Shown piece after piece: positions 54,294-64,000 of a stretch of 64,000 nt of DNA. The DNA is from Bradyrhizobium liaoningense. Lineage in GTDB: Bacteria; Pseudomonadota; Alphaproteobacteria; Rhizobiales; Xanthobacteraceae. The position numbers were made by a program, and so were the translations under genes. Each line of letters opens with the position of its first letter. The first letter of the stretch is position 1. The notes under the pieces were generated by a model, which worked only from the letters and a program-made list of their open reading frames with translations, had not been told where the DNA came from and searched no databases. The stretch spans positions 1-64,000 of the forward strand of contig NZ_JAFCJM010000035.1 of the NCBI RefSeq assembly GCF_018130955.1, given 5' to 3'.

Positions 54294-55181
54294 ATGCGTG
54301 AAGATACTCATGTCCTGCGCAGCAGCAGCCTCACGGCGATCGTCACCTCCGACGGCGCCGAGCTTTGCTCGCTCAGGAACGACGCCGGCACCGAGTTCAT
54401 CTGGCAGGCAGGACCGGCCTGGCCGCGTCATGCGCCGCTTCTGTTTCCGATCGTCGGCCGTCTGAAGAATGACGAACTCCGGCATCGCGGACAGGCGTAT
54501 CGGATGACACAGCACGGGTTTGCGCGCGACGTGCGCTTTGCGTGGCTGGAGCGCAGCGCCACGCGCTGCGTGCTGGTGCTCCACGACGGCGATGCGACGC
54601 GCGCAAACTATCCGTTCGCATTTCGCCTGGCGGTGACTTACAGCCTGGACGAGCGAGGGCTCGACGTCGCTTTCGAGATCGCCAATACGGGAGAGGAGAT
54701 GCTGCCGGCATCGCTCGGTGGCCATCCCGCGTTCAACTGGCCGCTCGTGCCCGATCGGCCCAAGGACGGCTACGCGCTGACATTTCCGCAAGCCGAGGCG
54801 AGTCCTGTGCGTTGCCTGGAAGGCGGGTTGTTGCGCGCGAGCACGGAGTCCTCGCCGATCGACGGTAGGGTGCTTCGTCTGTCCGAAAGCCTGTTCGCCG
54901 GCGATGCGATCATCTTCGACCGGATTGCGAGCCAATCCGTCCATTACGCGGCGGCGCAGGGACCATGGGTCGAGATGTCCTGGACCGGCTTTCGCGAGCT
55001 TGGCGTCTGGTCGAAACCGACGGGCGCGCCGTTCTTGTGCATCGAGCCGTGGCGCGGCTATGCGAGCCCTTGGACCTTCGACGGCGAGTTCTGCGACAAG
55101 CCCGGACTGATGCAGATCGCGCCGGGGACCAATGAGCGGCTTGCCTACCGGATCGCAGCCGGGACCGGCCTACCGCGCTGA
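54294..55181 (+). CDS. Aldose-1-epimerase-like protein (LacX type)
   Basis: A 295-residue protein of the galactose mutarotase-like superfamily. RHAPLLFPIVGRLKND, LGGHPAFNWPL and FLCIEPWRGYASP carry the Arg/His/Glu positions expected of the active site. Such enzymes interconvert anomers of free sugars or hexose-6-phosphates. It is divergent from glycosyltransferase D at the end of the cluster and may serve sugar supply. The start at 54294 is used; the frame stays open upstream to 54213. Confidence 0.82.
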   Translation: MREDTHVLRSSSLTAIVTSDGAELCSLRNDAGTEFIWQAGPAWPRHAPLLFPIVGRLKNDELRHRGQAYRMTQHGFARDVRFAWLERSATRCVLVLHDGDATRANYPFAFRLAVTYSLDERGLDVAFEIANTGEEMLPASLGGHPAFNWPLVPDRPKDGYALTFPQAEASPVRCLEGGLLRASTESSPIDGRVLRLSESLFAGDAIIFDRIASQSVHYAAAQGPWVEMSWTGFRELGVWSKPTGAPFLCIEPWRGYASPWTFDGEFCDKPGLMQIAPGTNERLAYRIAAGTGLPR

Positions 55182-55897
55182 CGCATCATCCGTTCAATCC
55201 GCCCGTTCGGGCTCAACCCTTTGGTTCGGAACGTTAATACCCGATCACAGGGGTGCGGCGAGATGACGCAGGTCCGTAGTGCTGTCTGGTTTGTCGGCTG
55301 ATCAGCCGGTTCGGGCAGCCAACGGTAGCAAATCTCTTCCTGCGCAGCTTCGGCGAGGCGAGTGTGTTGCCTGCGCTCGCACATTCACGCGGTTCATTTG
55401 GCCCTTGTATTTCGCCGCAATTCGCGACGGCGCCGGTTTTTGGTGAGGTGAAGAACTGCGCCGTCGCCAGGATTCCACGCGGCTCCGTCCGTGCGACCTT
55501 TGCAGTGCAGCGTGCAATCCACATGCTCCTTAAGGTTAGCCACTGTGGTGTCTTGACGCAGTCATCCAACAATGGAAACACTTTGCAATTGTCAAAAAAG
55601 TTTTTTCGACCGCCGCGAATATCCACTTCGACATTGAAATGACGCCGGGCAGCGATGCTCGCGTCGACGAATAACAAGACCAGTTGATTTCAGACTCCCG
55701 CCGTTGGGCTGACGGCGAATTCGAAAGATCAGGAATTTATGGGAGGGGGCTCTCCATGAGCGACCAGACGATTCTGCGCGTCACGTCCATATCGCATCCA
55801 GCATTCGACGACTGAAGATTTCACCATTCGCACCACGCGAGCCGCTCCCGCGCGCTCGCGAGCCATGCCTGTTGCCCATCAAGAGAGATGAACTGCC
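55182..55897. promoter_or_regulatory. Upstream region of the giant RTX gene
   Basis: About 700 bases with no large gene. The middle is comparatively AT-rich (near 55560-55625, including AAAAAAGTTTTTTCG). A short open frame with a very strong ribosome site lies at 55756-55815. It must hold the promoter of the RTX gene. Confidence 0.5.
55756..55815 (+). CDS. Candidate 19-residue leader peptide
   Basis: The frame ATG...TGA encodes MSDQTILRVTSISHPAFDD. GGGAGGGGGC stands just before its ATG, the strongest ribosome site in the region, yet the frame ends 82 bases before the RTX gene start. It could be a regulatory leader peptide or the truncated start of a former gene. No attenuator structure was confirmed. 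Confidence 0.35.
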   Translation: MSDQTILRVTSISHPAFDD

Positions 55898-58800
55898 ATG
55901 ATCATCAACGGCACCAACGGAAACGACCAGATCGCCGGCACCAATTCGGCTGATGTTATCAACGCAATGAATGGCGGCGACAACGTCAACGCCGGGGCCG
56001 GCAATGACCTCGTTTTGGGTGGCAACGGCAACGACACGATAAACGGCGGCGCCGGCAACGACATCATCCTCGGCGGCAATGGCAACGATACCCTCCTCGG
56101 CGGGGCGGGTAACGATCTGATCGGAGGCGGAAACGGCGATGACATCATCGACGGAGGTGCGGGTTCGGACATTCTCAGCGGCGAAAATGGCAACGATGTC
56201 CTGATCTACCGCGTTTCGGACAACGTTGGCTCTGCTGATATCTATGACGGCGGCAAGGGACAGGACACGCTTCGCCTCGTCGTCACTCAAGCGTTCGCGG
56301 ATTCGGTCTCGTTCAAGTCCGACATTCAGGGAATTCAAGGGCTCATCGCGCGGTATGGCAGCGCGGACTACGCGTTCAGGAGCTTCAACCTGGCCGTCGT
56401 CTCGATCGAGAAGGTCGAGATTGTCATCGAAGGCGCGACCAATCATGCGCCGGTCGCCGTCGCGGATCTCGCCTCCGTCGCAGAAGACGCTACGATAGTT
56501 GCGAGCGGCAATCTGCTCGCCAACGACACAGACACCGATGCCGGCGATACCCACAGCGTATCGGCCGTTGCGGGAGGCACAGACAACGGTACCACGATCA
56601 CCGTCGTCACCGCCTATGGAACGTTGGTCGTCACCAAGGCGACCGGTGCTTACACCTACACGCTCAACAATTCCAGCGCATCGGTTCAAGCACTCGCTCA
56701 AGGTCAGCAGGTGACCGACGAGTTCACCTACACCAACGCCGACAACAAGGGAGGGACGGGCTCGTCGACTCTCAAGGTGACGATTAGCGGCAGCAATGAC
56801 CCGGCCACGATCACGGTGTCGGGGAGCCAGGATACTGTGGTGACCGAGGCCGGAGGCCTTGCCAATGCCGTCGGCGGCGATCCCAGCGCATCCGGCCAGC
56901 TCACGGTGCATGACGTCGATGCCGGTCAGAATCATTTCGCCACCCCGGCCTCGCTGGCCGGCACCTACGGCGATTTCACTTTCAACCCGACGTCCGGGGC
57001 GTGGACTTATACGCTCGATCCCGCGAGGTCGGACTCGCTCGTCGCGGGTCAGAATGTCACGGATACCCTGACTGTCGCGTCGGCTGATGGCTCCGCCACG
57101 CACAGTATCGCGGTGAGCATCATGGGCGCCAACGACGCCGCCACGATCACGGTGTCGCCGAACGAAGACACCGCGGTGAGCGAGGCCGGTGGCCTTGCCA
57201 ATGCCGTCGGTGGCGATCCCAGCGCATCGGGCCAGCTTGCGGTGCATGACGTCGATGCCGGCCAGAATCATTTCGCCGCCCCGGCCTCTCTGGCCGGCAC
57301 CTACGGCGATTTCGCCTTCGATGCGGCGTCCGGGGCCTGGACCTACACGCTCGATCCCGCGAGGTCGGACTCGCTCGTCGCGGTTCAGAATGTCACGGAT
57401 ACCCTGACTGTCGCGTCGGCCGATGGTACCGCCACGCACAATATCGTGGTGAACATCACGGGTGCCAACGACGCTGCCACGATCGGCAATGTCGGCGACC
57501 ACGACGTCACCGAGGACGGCACCCTGACGGCTTCGGGGACGATCTCGATTCACGATGACGACCAGAACCAGAACTCATTCCAGACGACCGTCCTGTCGGC
57601 TCCCGGCAATCTCGGGACGCTGACGATCGGCACCGACGGTGCCTACACCTATTCGGTCGCCGACAACCTCGTTCAATATCTCGGCCAGGACGAGACCCGC
57701 AACGAGACCTTCACCATCAAGGCCAAGGACGGCACGACCAAGGACGTGACATTCACGATCCACGGCGTGAACGATGGTGCTGATATCGGCGATCCCGCCC
57801 AGCATGACGTCACGGAGGACGACACCCTCTCTGCGTCCGGCGTGTTGTCGGTGAGCGATCCCGACCACGATCAGAATTCATTCCAGACCAGCGTCGTTTC
57901 GGCGAACGGCAATCTCGGTTCGCTCAACCTAGCCGCGGACGGCAGCTACACCTATTCGGTTAGTAACGCCGCCACCCAGTATCTCAGCGCCACCGACACC
58001 AAGGTCGACACCTTCACCGTCAAATCCCTGGACGGGACGTCGAAGGACATCAGCTTCAACATCCACGGCGCGCAGGATGCGCCGGACGTGTCCGTCGTCA
58101 ACCATACGTCGGGCGCCAGCGATACTCCCATTCCGCTGTCGATCTCCGCCGCGCTGATCGACACCAGCAGCACGATGCTTGTAAGGATTACGGGCCTGCC
58201 ATCGGGTTTCACACTGAACCACGGGGCCGCGATCGCTGAAGGCGTGTGGGGCCTTTCGGCGGCCGATTTGCAGCAGAGCGACCTGGCACTAATTCCGGAT
58301 CCCTCGGTCCCGCCCGGCCTGCTCACGCTTCACGTCACGGCGATCTCGAACGACGGCATCCATCAGGCGAGCAGCCCGGTGGCGGACATAACCGTCGACG
58401 TCTTGGCTAGCGCGAACGTGCCCGTCATCACCGGGCAGGAGATCGACGGCTACATTGCCGGCGCCACCGTGTTCGCGGATGCGGACTATGACGGCGTGCT
58501 CGATGACGGCGAAGCCCATACGACGACCAACGCTGACGGAAGTTTCGTGCTCGTCGGCGGCAGCGGTACGCTTGTCAGCATCGGCGGCACGGACGTGTCG
58601 ACCGGCCTTGCGGTGACCGGCGTGCTCAAGGCACCTGAGGGATCGACGGTGATCACGCCGCTCACCACGCTGATCGCGGCGATGGTGGACTCGACCGCAC
58701 ACGATCCCACGCCGCTGAGCGCAGCGGACGCGGAAAACGCGATCAAGACCGCGTTCGGTCTCAACCCCACCATCGACCTGAAGACCTTTGATCCGGTTGC

Positions 58801-61800
58801 GGCCGTCGTCAACGGAACCGATGCGAACGACGTTGCCGCTGCGACAGCCGTTCTGTCCGCCGCAATTCAGGTCCAGAGCACGGTTGCGCAGGTGTCCGCA
58901 GTTGTCGGCTCCCCCGATGCGGTGATAGCGGCCATCGCCGACGTGATCATCGCGGCACCGGCGTCCGCGATCGACCTGAGCTCGGCGACCACGGTGACGA
59001 CCGTGATCACCAGCTCGACCACCGACCCCGTCGATCAGGCGACACTCGATGCCGTCATCAGCGTCGTCACAACTTCCAATGACACCATCCAGTCAGCGAC
59101 GACTCTCACCGGGCTGGCGCAGGCCGGCCAGGTCGCGCAGGGCGCGTCCACGGACCAATTGGCCAATACGCACTTCGACAACCCGACCGAGGTCGCCGCG
59201 CTCCAGACTTTTGTCGGCACCATCGAAACCCAGGTTCAGAACGCCGTGGTCGGCGACGTTGACGGCGCGCAGCTCGGCACGCTCGGTGACGACGTGCTCG
59301 CCGGCGGTAATGGCAGCGATTCGATCGATGGTCTCGACGGCAACGACCACATCAGCGGCGGTGCCGGCAACGATTTCCTCTATGGCGGCGCGGGCAAGGA
59401 CTATTTGACCGGCGGCGCCGGCAACGACCTTCTCGACGGCGGCCAGGGTTTTGACCGCGCTATTTACTCCGATGCGACCGGCGGCATCACCGCAAATCTC
59501 GCGCTGGGCACGGTGTCCGGGCCGGGTGTCGACACCGATACGCTGGTCCATATCGAGGCCGTCGTCGGCAGCAATTCTGCCGACATACTCGATGCCAGGG
59601 GATTCACCGGCGATTCGATCGTTCGGGGCACGCCGATCGGCTTCAACGAGTTCGAGGGCAAGGGCGGCGACGACACGATCTACAGCAACAGCAACAGCCA
59701 GGGCGCCGAGCTCACCCGCGTGTCCTATGTCAGCGCGACCGCTGCCGTAACGGTCGACCTCGCCGCAGGAACCGCGGACGGCGATTCGTCGGTCGGCCAT
59801 GACACCCTGATCGGTTCGGGTTTCATCGGCGCCTGGGGCTCGGCGTTCAACGACGTGCTCAAGGGCACCAATAATCCGAACTTCAGCGCCGAGGTTTTCT
59901 CGGGTTTCGCGGGCAATGATCTCATTGACGGCCGTGGCGGCTTCGATCGGGTCGATTACAACGTGGATCCGACCACGACGAGCGGCATCACGGTCAACAT
60001 GGCTGCCGGCATCGTGACCGGCGACTCCAGCATTGGAACGGATACGCTCCGCGGTGTCGAGGCCGTTCGCGGCACCAATTTCGTCGACACCTACAACGCC
60101 ACCGGTTTCGGCGCCGGCAGCGTCAATGCCGGCTCGCTCGGCACGTTCAACGAGTTCACCGGTAATGGCGGCGACGACATCATCACCGGCAACGGGTTTA
60201 CGCGGCTCGGCTTCAACAACGCGACCGCCGGCGTCAGCGTCGACTTCCAGACGGGGATCGCCAGCGGCGATTCATCCGTCGGCACCGACCACTTCACGGA
60301 CGTCAATGCCGTGCAGGCGTCGATGTTCGACGACATCCTGAAAGGTGGAGCGACCAACGACACCTTCACCGGCCTTGCGGGCGACGATCTCATCGACGGC
60401 CGCGGTGGCTTCGACGTTTCGTCCTACAACAACATCTTCTTCACGGCGAGCGGCATCACCGTCAACATGGCCGCCGGTACAGTCGACGCCACAGATGCCG
60501 ACGATACGTCGATCGGTCACGACACCCTGCTCTCGATCGAGGGCATCCAGGGCACCAGTTTCGCCGATACCTACAACGCAACCATGTACGGGGTCACCGG
60601 TCCGAATTTTGGCAACAACGGCACGTTCAACCAGTTCGAGGGCCTTGGCGGTGACGATACCATCACCGGTAACGGCAACACGCGTCTCCTCTACGGCAAT
60701 TCGACCGCCGGCGTGACGATCAATCTGTCCACCGGTTCGACCACCGGCGATGCCTCGGTCGGGCATGACACGTTCAGCGGTGTCAACAGTGCTCTCGGCA
60801 GCAACTTCGTCGACACCTATAACGCGGCGGGTTTCAACGGCCCGAACGGCACGTTCAACTCCTTCCAGGGACAGGGCGGTGACGACGTCATCACCGGTAA
60901 CGGCAACACGCAAGTCCAGTTCAACAATGCTACTGGAGGCGTAACCGTCAATCTCGCCGCCGGCACGGCCAGCGGGGATGCGTCCGTCGGTCACGACGTC
61001 TTCAGCGGTGTGAATAGTGCCTCCGGCAGCAACTTCGCCGACATCTACGACGCGACCGGATTCAATGGTCTCAACGGGACCTTTAACTCGTTTTCGGGCA
61101 ACGGTGGCAACGACGTCATTACCGGCAACGGCAACACGCAGATCCAGTACGGTAGTGCGACGAACAGCGTAATCGTCAACCTCACGGCGGGGACCGCTGA
61201 CGGCGATGCCTCGGTCGGCCATGACACCATCACGGGCGGCGTTTTCAACGTCGCCGGGTCGAACTTCAACGACACGATCATCGGCAGCGCGAGCAATGAC
61301 GTTCTCTCCGGCAACGGTGGCAACGACGCCCTGGATGGCCGCGGCGGTAGCGATTTCCTCAGCGGCGGCCTGGGCGCCGACACCTTCGTCTACGCAACCG
61401 GGTATGGCTTCGACACGGTCGGCGATTTCAACCACGGCCAGAGCGACAAGATCGATCTCACCGGCATCTATGGCATCTACAGCCTCGCCGACGTGCAGGC
61501 CCACGCGGTCCAGATGGGCGTGAATACGGTCATCAGCTTCGGGGCAGGTGACGGTCTCACGTTGCAGAACGTCAGTCTCGGCAGCCTGGTCGCCAGCGAC
61601 TTCGTGTTCGGGACGGCGGGCGCGCCGATCGTCGGCGACGACATGCCGAACAATCTCGTCGGAACGGCAAGCGCCGAGTCGATCAGCGGCCTCGGCGGCA
61701 ATGACAGGCTCCAGGGTTTCGGCGGCAGCGATCTCCTGGACGGCGGACAGGGTTTTGACCGCGCCATCTACACCGACGCGACCGGTGGCATCACCGTCAA

Positions 61801-64000
61801 TCTGACGGCGGGCGCGGCGTCTGGCCTCGGCGTCGGAACCGATGTGCTCGTCAATATCGAGGGCGTCGTCGGCAGCAACTTTGCCGATGCGTACAACGCG
61901 ACCGGCTTCACCGGCGCGAGCGGCATTCCCGGCGCGGCAGTCGGTCTGAACGAGTTCGAGGGTGGCGCCGGCAATGACGTCATCACCGGCTCGGTCAATG
62001 CGTCAGGACAAATACTGACCCGGGTGTCCTATGTCAGCGCCACGGCGGCGGCGACCGTCGATCTCGCCGCCGGGACTGCAGATGGAGACGCTTCGGTCGG
62101 CCACGACACCTTTACCAACGTCAATGCCATCGTCGGCTCGGCCTTCGACGACACGCTGCTCGGCACCAACAATGGCAGCGGGACGTACGAGCAATTCGAC
62201 GCGCGCGGCGGCAACGATCTGATCGACGGCCGCGGCGGCTACGATTTTGCGTCCTATAACCAGGATTCGACGACCACGTCCGGCATCACGGTCAATCTGG
62301 CAGCAGGCTCCGTCACCGGCGATGCCTCGATCGGCACGGATACGCTGCGCTCGGTCGAAGCCGTGCGCGGTACCAATTTCGTCGACACCTACGATGCGAC
62401 CGGCTTCAGCGGCGCCAGCACCAACGCCGGCTCGTTCAACACCTTCAACAATTTCGAAGGTATGGGCGGCGACGACAGCATCACCGGCAACGGCAACACG
62501 CGCTTGCAGTTCACGCAAGCGCTCGACGGCGTCACCGTCGATATTGCCGCAGGCACATCGCATGGCACGGCCGGCGGCGACGTCGCGCAGGTCGGCACCG
62601 ACACCTTCACCGGCGTCAACGCTGTGTTGGGTTCGCTGTTTGCCGACGTCCTGTTGGGCAGCAACAGCACGAGCGGCGAGAATTTCCAGGGGCTGGCCGG
62701 CAACGACTTGATCGACGGCCGGGGCGGCTTCGATACCGCCCAATATAGCAACCTGACCTACACCACCGGCGGCATCAGCGTGGACATGGCGAGTGGCACC
62801 GTGACGGGCGATGCCTCTACCGGCACCGATACGCTTCGATCGGTCGAGGGCATCCAGGGCACGATCTTTGCCGACACCTATGTCGCGACAGGCTTCAGCG
62901 GCGGCAGCACCAATGCCGGCTCGTTCGGCAGTTTCAACCAGTTCGAGGGCCAGGGCGGCGACGACGTCATCACGGGCAACACCAACACGCGGTTGCTCTA
63001 CACCAACGCCACCGGGGGCGTGACCATCAACTTGGCCGCCGGGTCGGCGACGGGTGACGCGTCTGTCGGGCACGACACGTTCACCGGCGTGAACGCCGCC
63101 TATGGCAGCAACTTTGCCGACACCTACGATGCCACGGGCTTTGCCGACTTCAACGCCTTCCAGGGGCTGGGTGGCGATGACGTGATCACCGGCAACGGCT
63201 TCACGCGGCTTCAGTTCGACAATGCCACCGCCGGCGTCAACGTCGACCTTGCGGCGGGCGCTGTCAGCGGAGATGCCTCGGTCGGGCACGATATCGTCAT
63301 CGGCGGCGTGAACAGCGTCGTCGGCACCAACTTCAACGACACGATCCGCGGCGGCAAGCTCGCGGACACCCTGACGGGCAATGCCGGCGCCGACACTTTC
63401 GCCTACGTGACCGGCAGTGGCGCCGATATCGTCACCGATTTCTCGCAAGCGCAGGGTGACAAGATCGATCTCACCGGAATTGCCGGTGCGAATGGCGTCT
63501 ACAGCCTTGCCGACGTGCTGGCGCACGCGACGCCTGCTGGCCTCGATACTGTCATCACGTTCAGTGCGACCGACAGCTTGACCATCCGGAATATCGCTCC
63601 CGGCGCGCTCTCCGCCTCTGATTTCATCTTCGGCACACAGGGCTCGACCATCACCGGCGATGCCAACGCCAACACGCTGCCGGGCACGGCCAATTCCGAC
63701 ACGGTCAGCGGCCTGGCCGGCAACGACCGGCTCCAGGGCGGCGGCGGCAGCGACCTGCTGGACGGCGGTGCGAATTTCGACCGCGCCGTCTATACCGACG
63801 CCACCGGCGCCATCTCCATCAACATGGCAGGCGGTTGGGTGACCGGCTCAGGTGTCGGCACCGACACGCTGGTGAGCATCGAAGGCGTGGTCGGCAGCAA
63901 CTTTGCCGACACCTACAATTCGTCCGGCTTTACCGGAGACAGCGGCATTCCAGGCACGCCCGTTGGCTTCAACGAGTTCGAAGGCAAGGGCGGCAACGAC
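55898..64000 (+). CDS. Giant RTX/VCBS secreted protein (truncated by the window edge)
   Basis: At least 2701 residues with no stop to the window end. Residues about 25-110 hold RTX nonapeptides (GGNGNDTINGGAGND). A cadherin-like segment (HAPVAVADLASVAEDAT) follows near 190, then two 112-residue VCBS-like repeats (about 303-526), two further related repeats, and a helical, less repetitive part (about 850-1120) opening EIDGYIAGATVFADADYDG. From about 1130 onward there are RTX blocks and many copies of a roughly 45-residue motif (VNLAAGTASGDASVGHDTF, GSNFADTYNATGF). It is probably a calcium-stabilised adhesin or matrix protein exported by type I secretion. AGAGAG precedes the ATG. Confidence 0.9.
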   Translation, partial: MIINGTNGNDQIAGTNSADVINAMNGGDNVNAGAGNDLVLGGNGNDTINGGAGNDIILGGNGNDTLLGGAGNDLIGGGNGDDIIDGGAGSDILSGENGNDVLIYRVSDNVGSADIYDGGKGQDTLRLVVTQAFADSVSFKSDIQGIQGLIARYGSADYAFRSFNLAVVSIEKVEIVIEGATNHAPVAVADLASVAEDATIVASGNLLANDTDTDAGDTHSVSAVAGGTDNGTTITVVTAYGTLVVTKATGAYTYTLNNSSASVQALAQGQQVTDEFTYTNADNKGGTGSSTLKVTISGSNDPATITVSGSQDTVVTEAGGLANAVGGDPSASGQLTVHDVDAGQNHFATPASLAGTYGDFTFNPTSGAWTYTLDPARSDSLVAGQNVTDTLTVASADGSATHSIAVSIMGANDAATITVSPNEDTAVSEAGGLANAVGGDPSASGQLAVHDVDAGQNHFAAPASLAGTYGDFAFDAASGAWTYTLDPARSDSLVAVQNVTDTLTVASADGTATHNIVVNITGANDAATIGNVGDHDVTEDGTLTASGTISIHDDDQNQNSFQTTVLSAPGNLGTLTIGTDGAYTYSVADNLVQYLGQDETRNETFTIKAKDGTTKDVTFTIHGVNDGADIGDPAQHDVTEDDTLSASGVLSVSDPDHDQNSFQTSVVSANGNLGSLNLAADGSYTYSVSNAATQYLSATDTKVDTFTVKSLDGTSKDISFNIHGAQDAPDVSVVNHTSGASDTPIPLSISAALIDTSSTMLVRITGLPSGFTLNHGAAIAEGVWGLSAADLQQSDLALIPDPSVPPGLLTLHVTAISNDGIHQASSPVADITVDVLASANVPVITGQEIDGYIAGATVFADADYDGVLDDGEAHTTTNADGSFVLVGGSGTLVSIGGTDVSTGLAVTGVLKAPEGSTVITPLTTLIAAMVDSTAHDPTPLSAADAENAIKTAFGLNPTIDLKTFDPVAAVVNGTDANDVAAATAVLSAAIQVQSTVAQVSAVVGSPDAVIAAIADVIIAAPASAIDLSSATTVTTVITSSTTDPVDQATLDAVISVVTTSNDTIQSATTLTGLAQAGQVAQGASTDQLANTHFDNPTEVAALQTFVGTIETQVQNAVVGDVDGAQLGTLGDDVLAGGNGSDSIDGLDGNDHISGGAGNDFLYGGAGKDYLTGGAGNDLLDGGQGFDRAIYSDATGGITANLALGTVSGPGVDTDTLVHIEAVVGSNSADILDARGFTGDSIVRGTPIGFNEFEGKGGDDTIYSNSNSQGAELTRVSYVSATAAVTVDLAAGTADGDSSVGHDTLIGSGFIGAWGSAFNDVLKGTNNPNFSAEVFSGFAGNDLIDGRGGFDRVDYNVDPTTTSGITVNMAAGIVTGDSSIGTDTLRGVEAVRGTNFVDTYNATGFGAGSVNAGSLGTFNEFTGNGGDDIITGNGFTRLGFNNATAGVSVDFQTGIASGDSSVGTDHFTDVNAVQASMFDDILKGGATNDTFTGLAGDDLIDGRGGFDVSSYNNIFFTASGITVNMAAGTVDATDADDTSIGHDTLLSIEGIQGTSFADTYNATMYGVTGPNFGNNGTFNQFEGLGGDDTITGNGNTRLLYGNSTAGVTINLSTGSTTGDASVGHDTFSGVNSALGSNFVDTYNAAGFNGPNGTFNSFQGQGGDDVITGNGNTQVQFNNATGGVTVNLAAGTASGDASVGHDVFSGVNSASGSNFADIYDATGFNGLNGTFNSFSGNGGNDVITGNGNTQIQYGSATNSVIVNLTAGTADGDASVGHDTITGGVFNVAGSNFNDTIIGSASNDVLSGNGGNDALDGRGGSDFLSGGLGADTFVYATGYGFDTVGDFNHGQSDKIDLTGIYGIYSLADVQAHAVQMGVNTVISFGAGDGLTLQNVSLGSLVASDFVFGTAGAPIVGDDMPNNLVGTASAESISGLGGNDRLQGFGGSDLLDGGQGFDRAIYTDATGGITVNLTAGAASGLGVGTDVLVNIEGVVGSNFADAYNATGFTGASGIPGAAVGLNEFEGGAGNDVITGSVNASGQILTRVSYVSATAAATVDLAAGTADGDASVGHDTFTNVNAIVGSAFDDTLLGTNNGSGTYEQFDARGGNDLIDGRGGYDFASYNQDSTTTSGITVNLAAGSVTGDASIGTDTLRSVEAVRGTNFVDTYDATGFSGASTNAGSFNTFNNFEGMGGDDSITGNGNTRLQFTQALDGVTVDIAAGTSHGTAGGDVAQVGTDTFTGVNAVLGSLFADVLLGSNSTSGENFQGLAGNDLIDGRGGFDTAQYSNLTYTTGGISVDMASGTVTGDASTGTDTLRSVEGIQGTIFADTYVATGFSGGSTNAGSFGSFNQFEGQGGDDVITGNTNTRLLYTNATGGVTINLAAGSATGDASVGHDTFTGVNAAYGSNFADTYDATGFADFNAFQGLGGDDVITGNGFTRLQFDNATAGVNVDLAAGAVSGDASVGHDIVIGGVNSVVGTNFNDTIRGGKLADTLTGNAGADTFAYVTGSGADIVTDFSQAQGDKIDLTGIAGANGVYSLADVLAHATPAGLDTVITFSATDSLTIRNIAPGALSASDFIFGTQGSTITGDANANTLPGTANSDTVSGLAGNDRLQGGGGSDLLDGGANFDRAVYTDATGAISINMAGGWVTGSGVGTDTLVSIEGVVGSNFADTYNSSGFTGDSGIPGTPVGFNEFEGKGGND
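56805..57476 (+). repeat. Two tandem 336-bp VCBS-like units
   Basis: The block CCACGATCACGGTGTC begins at 56805 and 57141, and a diverged third boundary occurs at 57477, giving a 336-bp (112-residue) period. The copies are nearly identical over LANAVGGDPSASGQL and the GTYGDF region. Confidence 0.8.

Noticed and set aside
55781..57553. Long open frames antisense to the giant RTX gene (also 60272-61504 and 62003-63526)
   Set aside because: They follow the repeats of the sense gene, lack ribosome sites and have compositions typical of reversed GC-rich coding sequence.

Overview
The window is a GC-rich alphaproteobacterial chromosome segment. Gene content, codon usage and a dispersed stem-loop repeat present in two copies all fit a Bradyrhizobium-like member of the Rhizobiales. 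This assignment is by recognition; no database search was possible. No rRNA, tRNA, CRISPR array or intact insertion sequence was seen.

Region 1 (1-15.0 kb) is metabolic. It starts with a flavin monooxygenase carrying an NTF2-like N-terminus, followed by small unknown proteins. Then comes a transport block: an ABC importer on the minus strand (substrate-binding protein, ATPase, two permeases), and, divergent from it, a cyclic-phosphodiesterase-like 2H phosphoesterase, decayed remnants of an iolC-type gene and of a short-chain dehydrogenase, an inositol-monophosphatase-family enzyme, and a second ABC importer (binding protein, fused double permease, ATPase). Together these suggest uptake and stepwise dephosphorylation of a small cyclic or diester phosphate compound. 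The substrate is not shown by the sequence.

Region 2 (15.0-25 kb) holds an 1869-residue VCBS-repeat surface protein next to a collapsed type I secretion locus: an ABC exporter and a membrane-fusion protein reduced to one frameshifted fusion. Beyond it are a long AT-rich regulatory gap, small secreted or short proteins, and an exported FAD-dependent oxidoreductase.

Region 3 (25-55 kb) is a large exopolysaccharide cluster. It contains a PPP-type phosphatase divergent from a WcaJ-type priming glycosyltransferase, an ExoP/Wzc-like tyrosine autokinase, one Wzy-like polymerase, two flippases, four GT4-type glycosyltransferases, four acyltransferase-3 enzymes, a pyruvyltransferase, two GH39/PslG-like glycosidases (one exported by a signal peptide, one ending in an RTX-like tail and carrying a 166-residue repeat array), and an aldose-1-epimerase-like protein. 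A Wza-like outer-membrane exporter is not visible here.

Region 4 (55.9 kb to the right edge) is the first 2701 codons of a giant RTX/VCBS protein that runs off the window. Three large secreted repeat proteins therefore sit in or beside the exopolysaccharide locus while the only type I exporter seen is destroyed, so their export must rely on a system encoded elsewhere.
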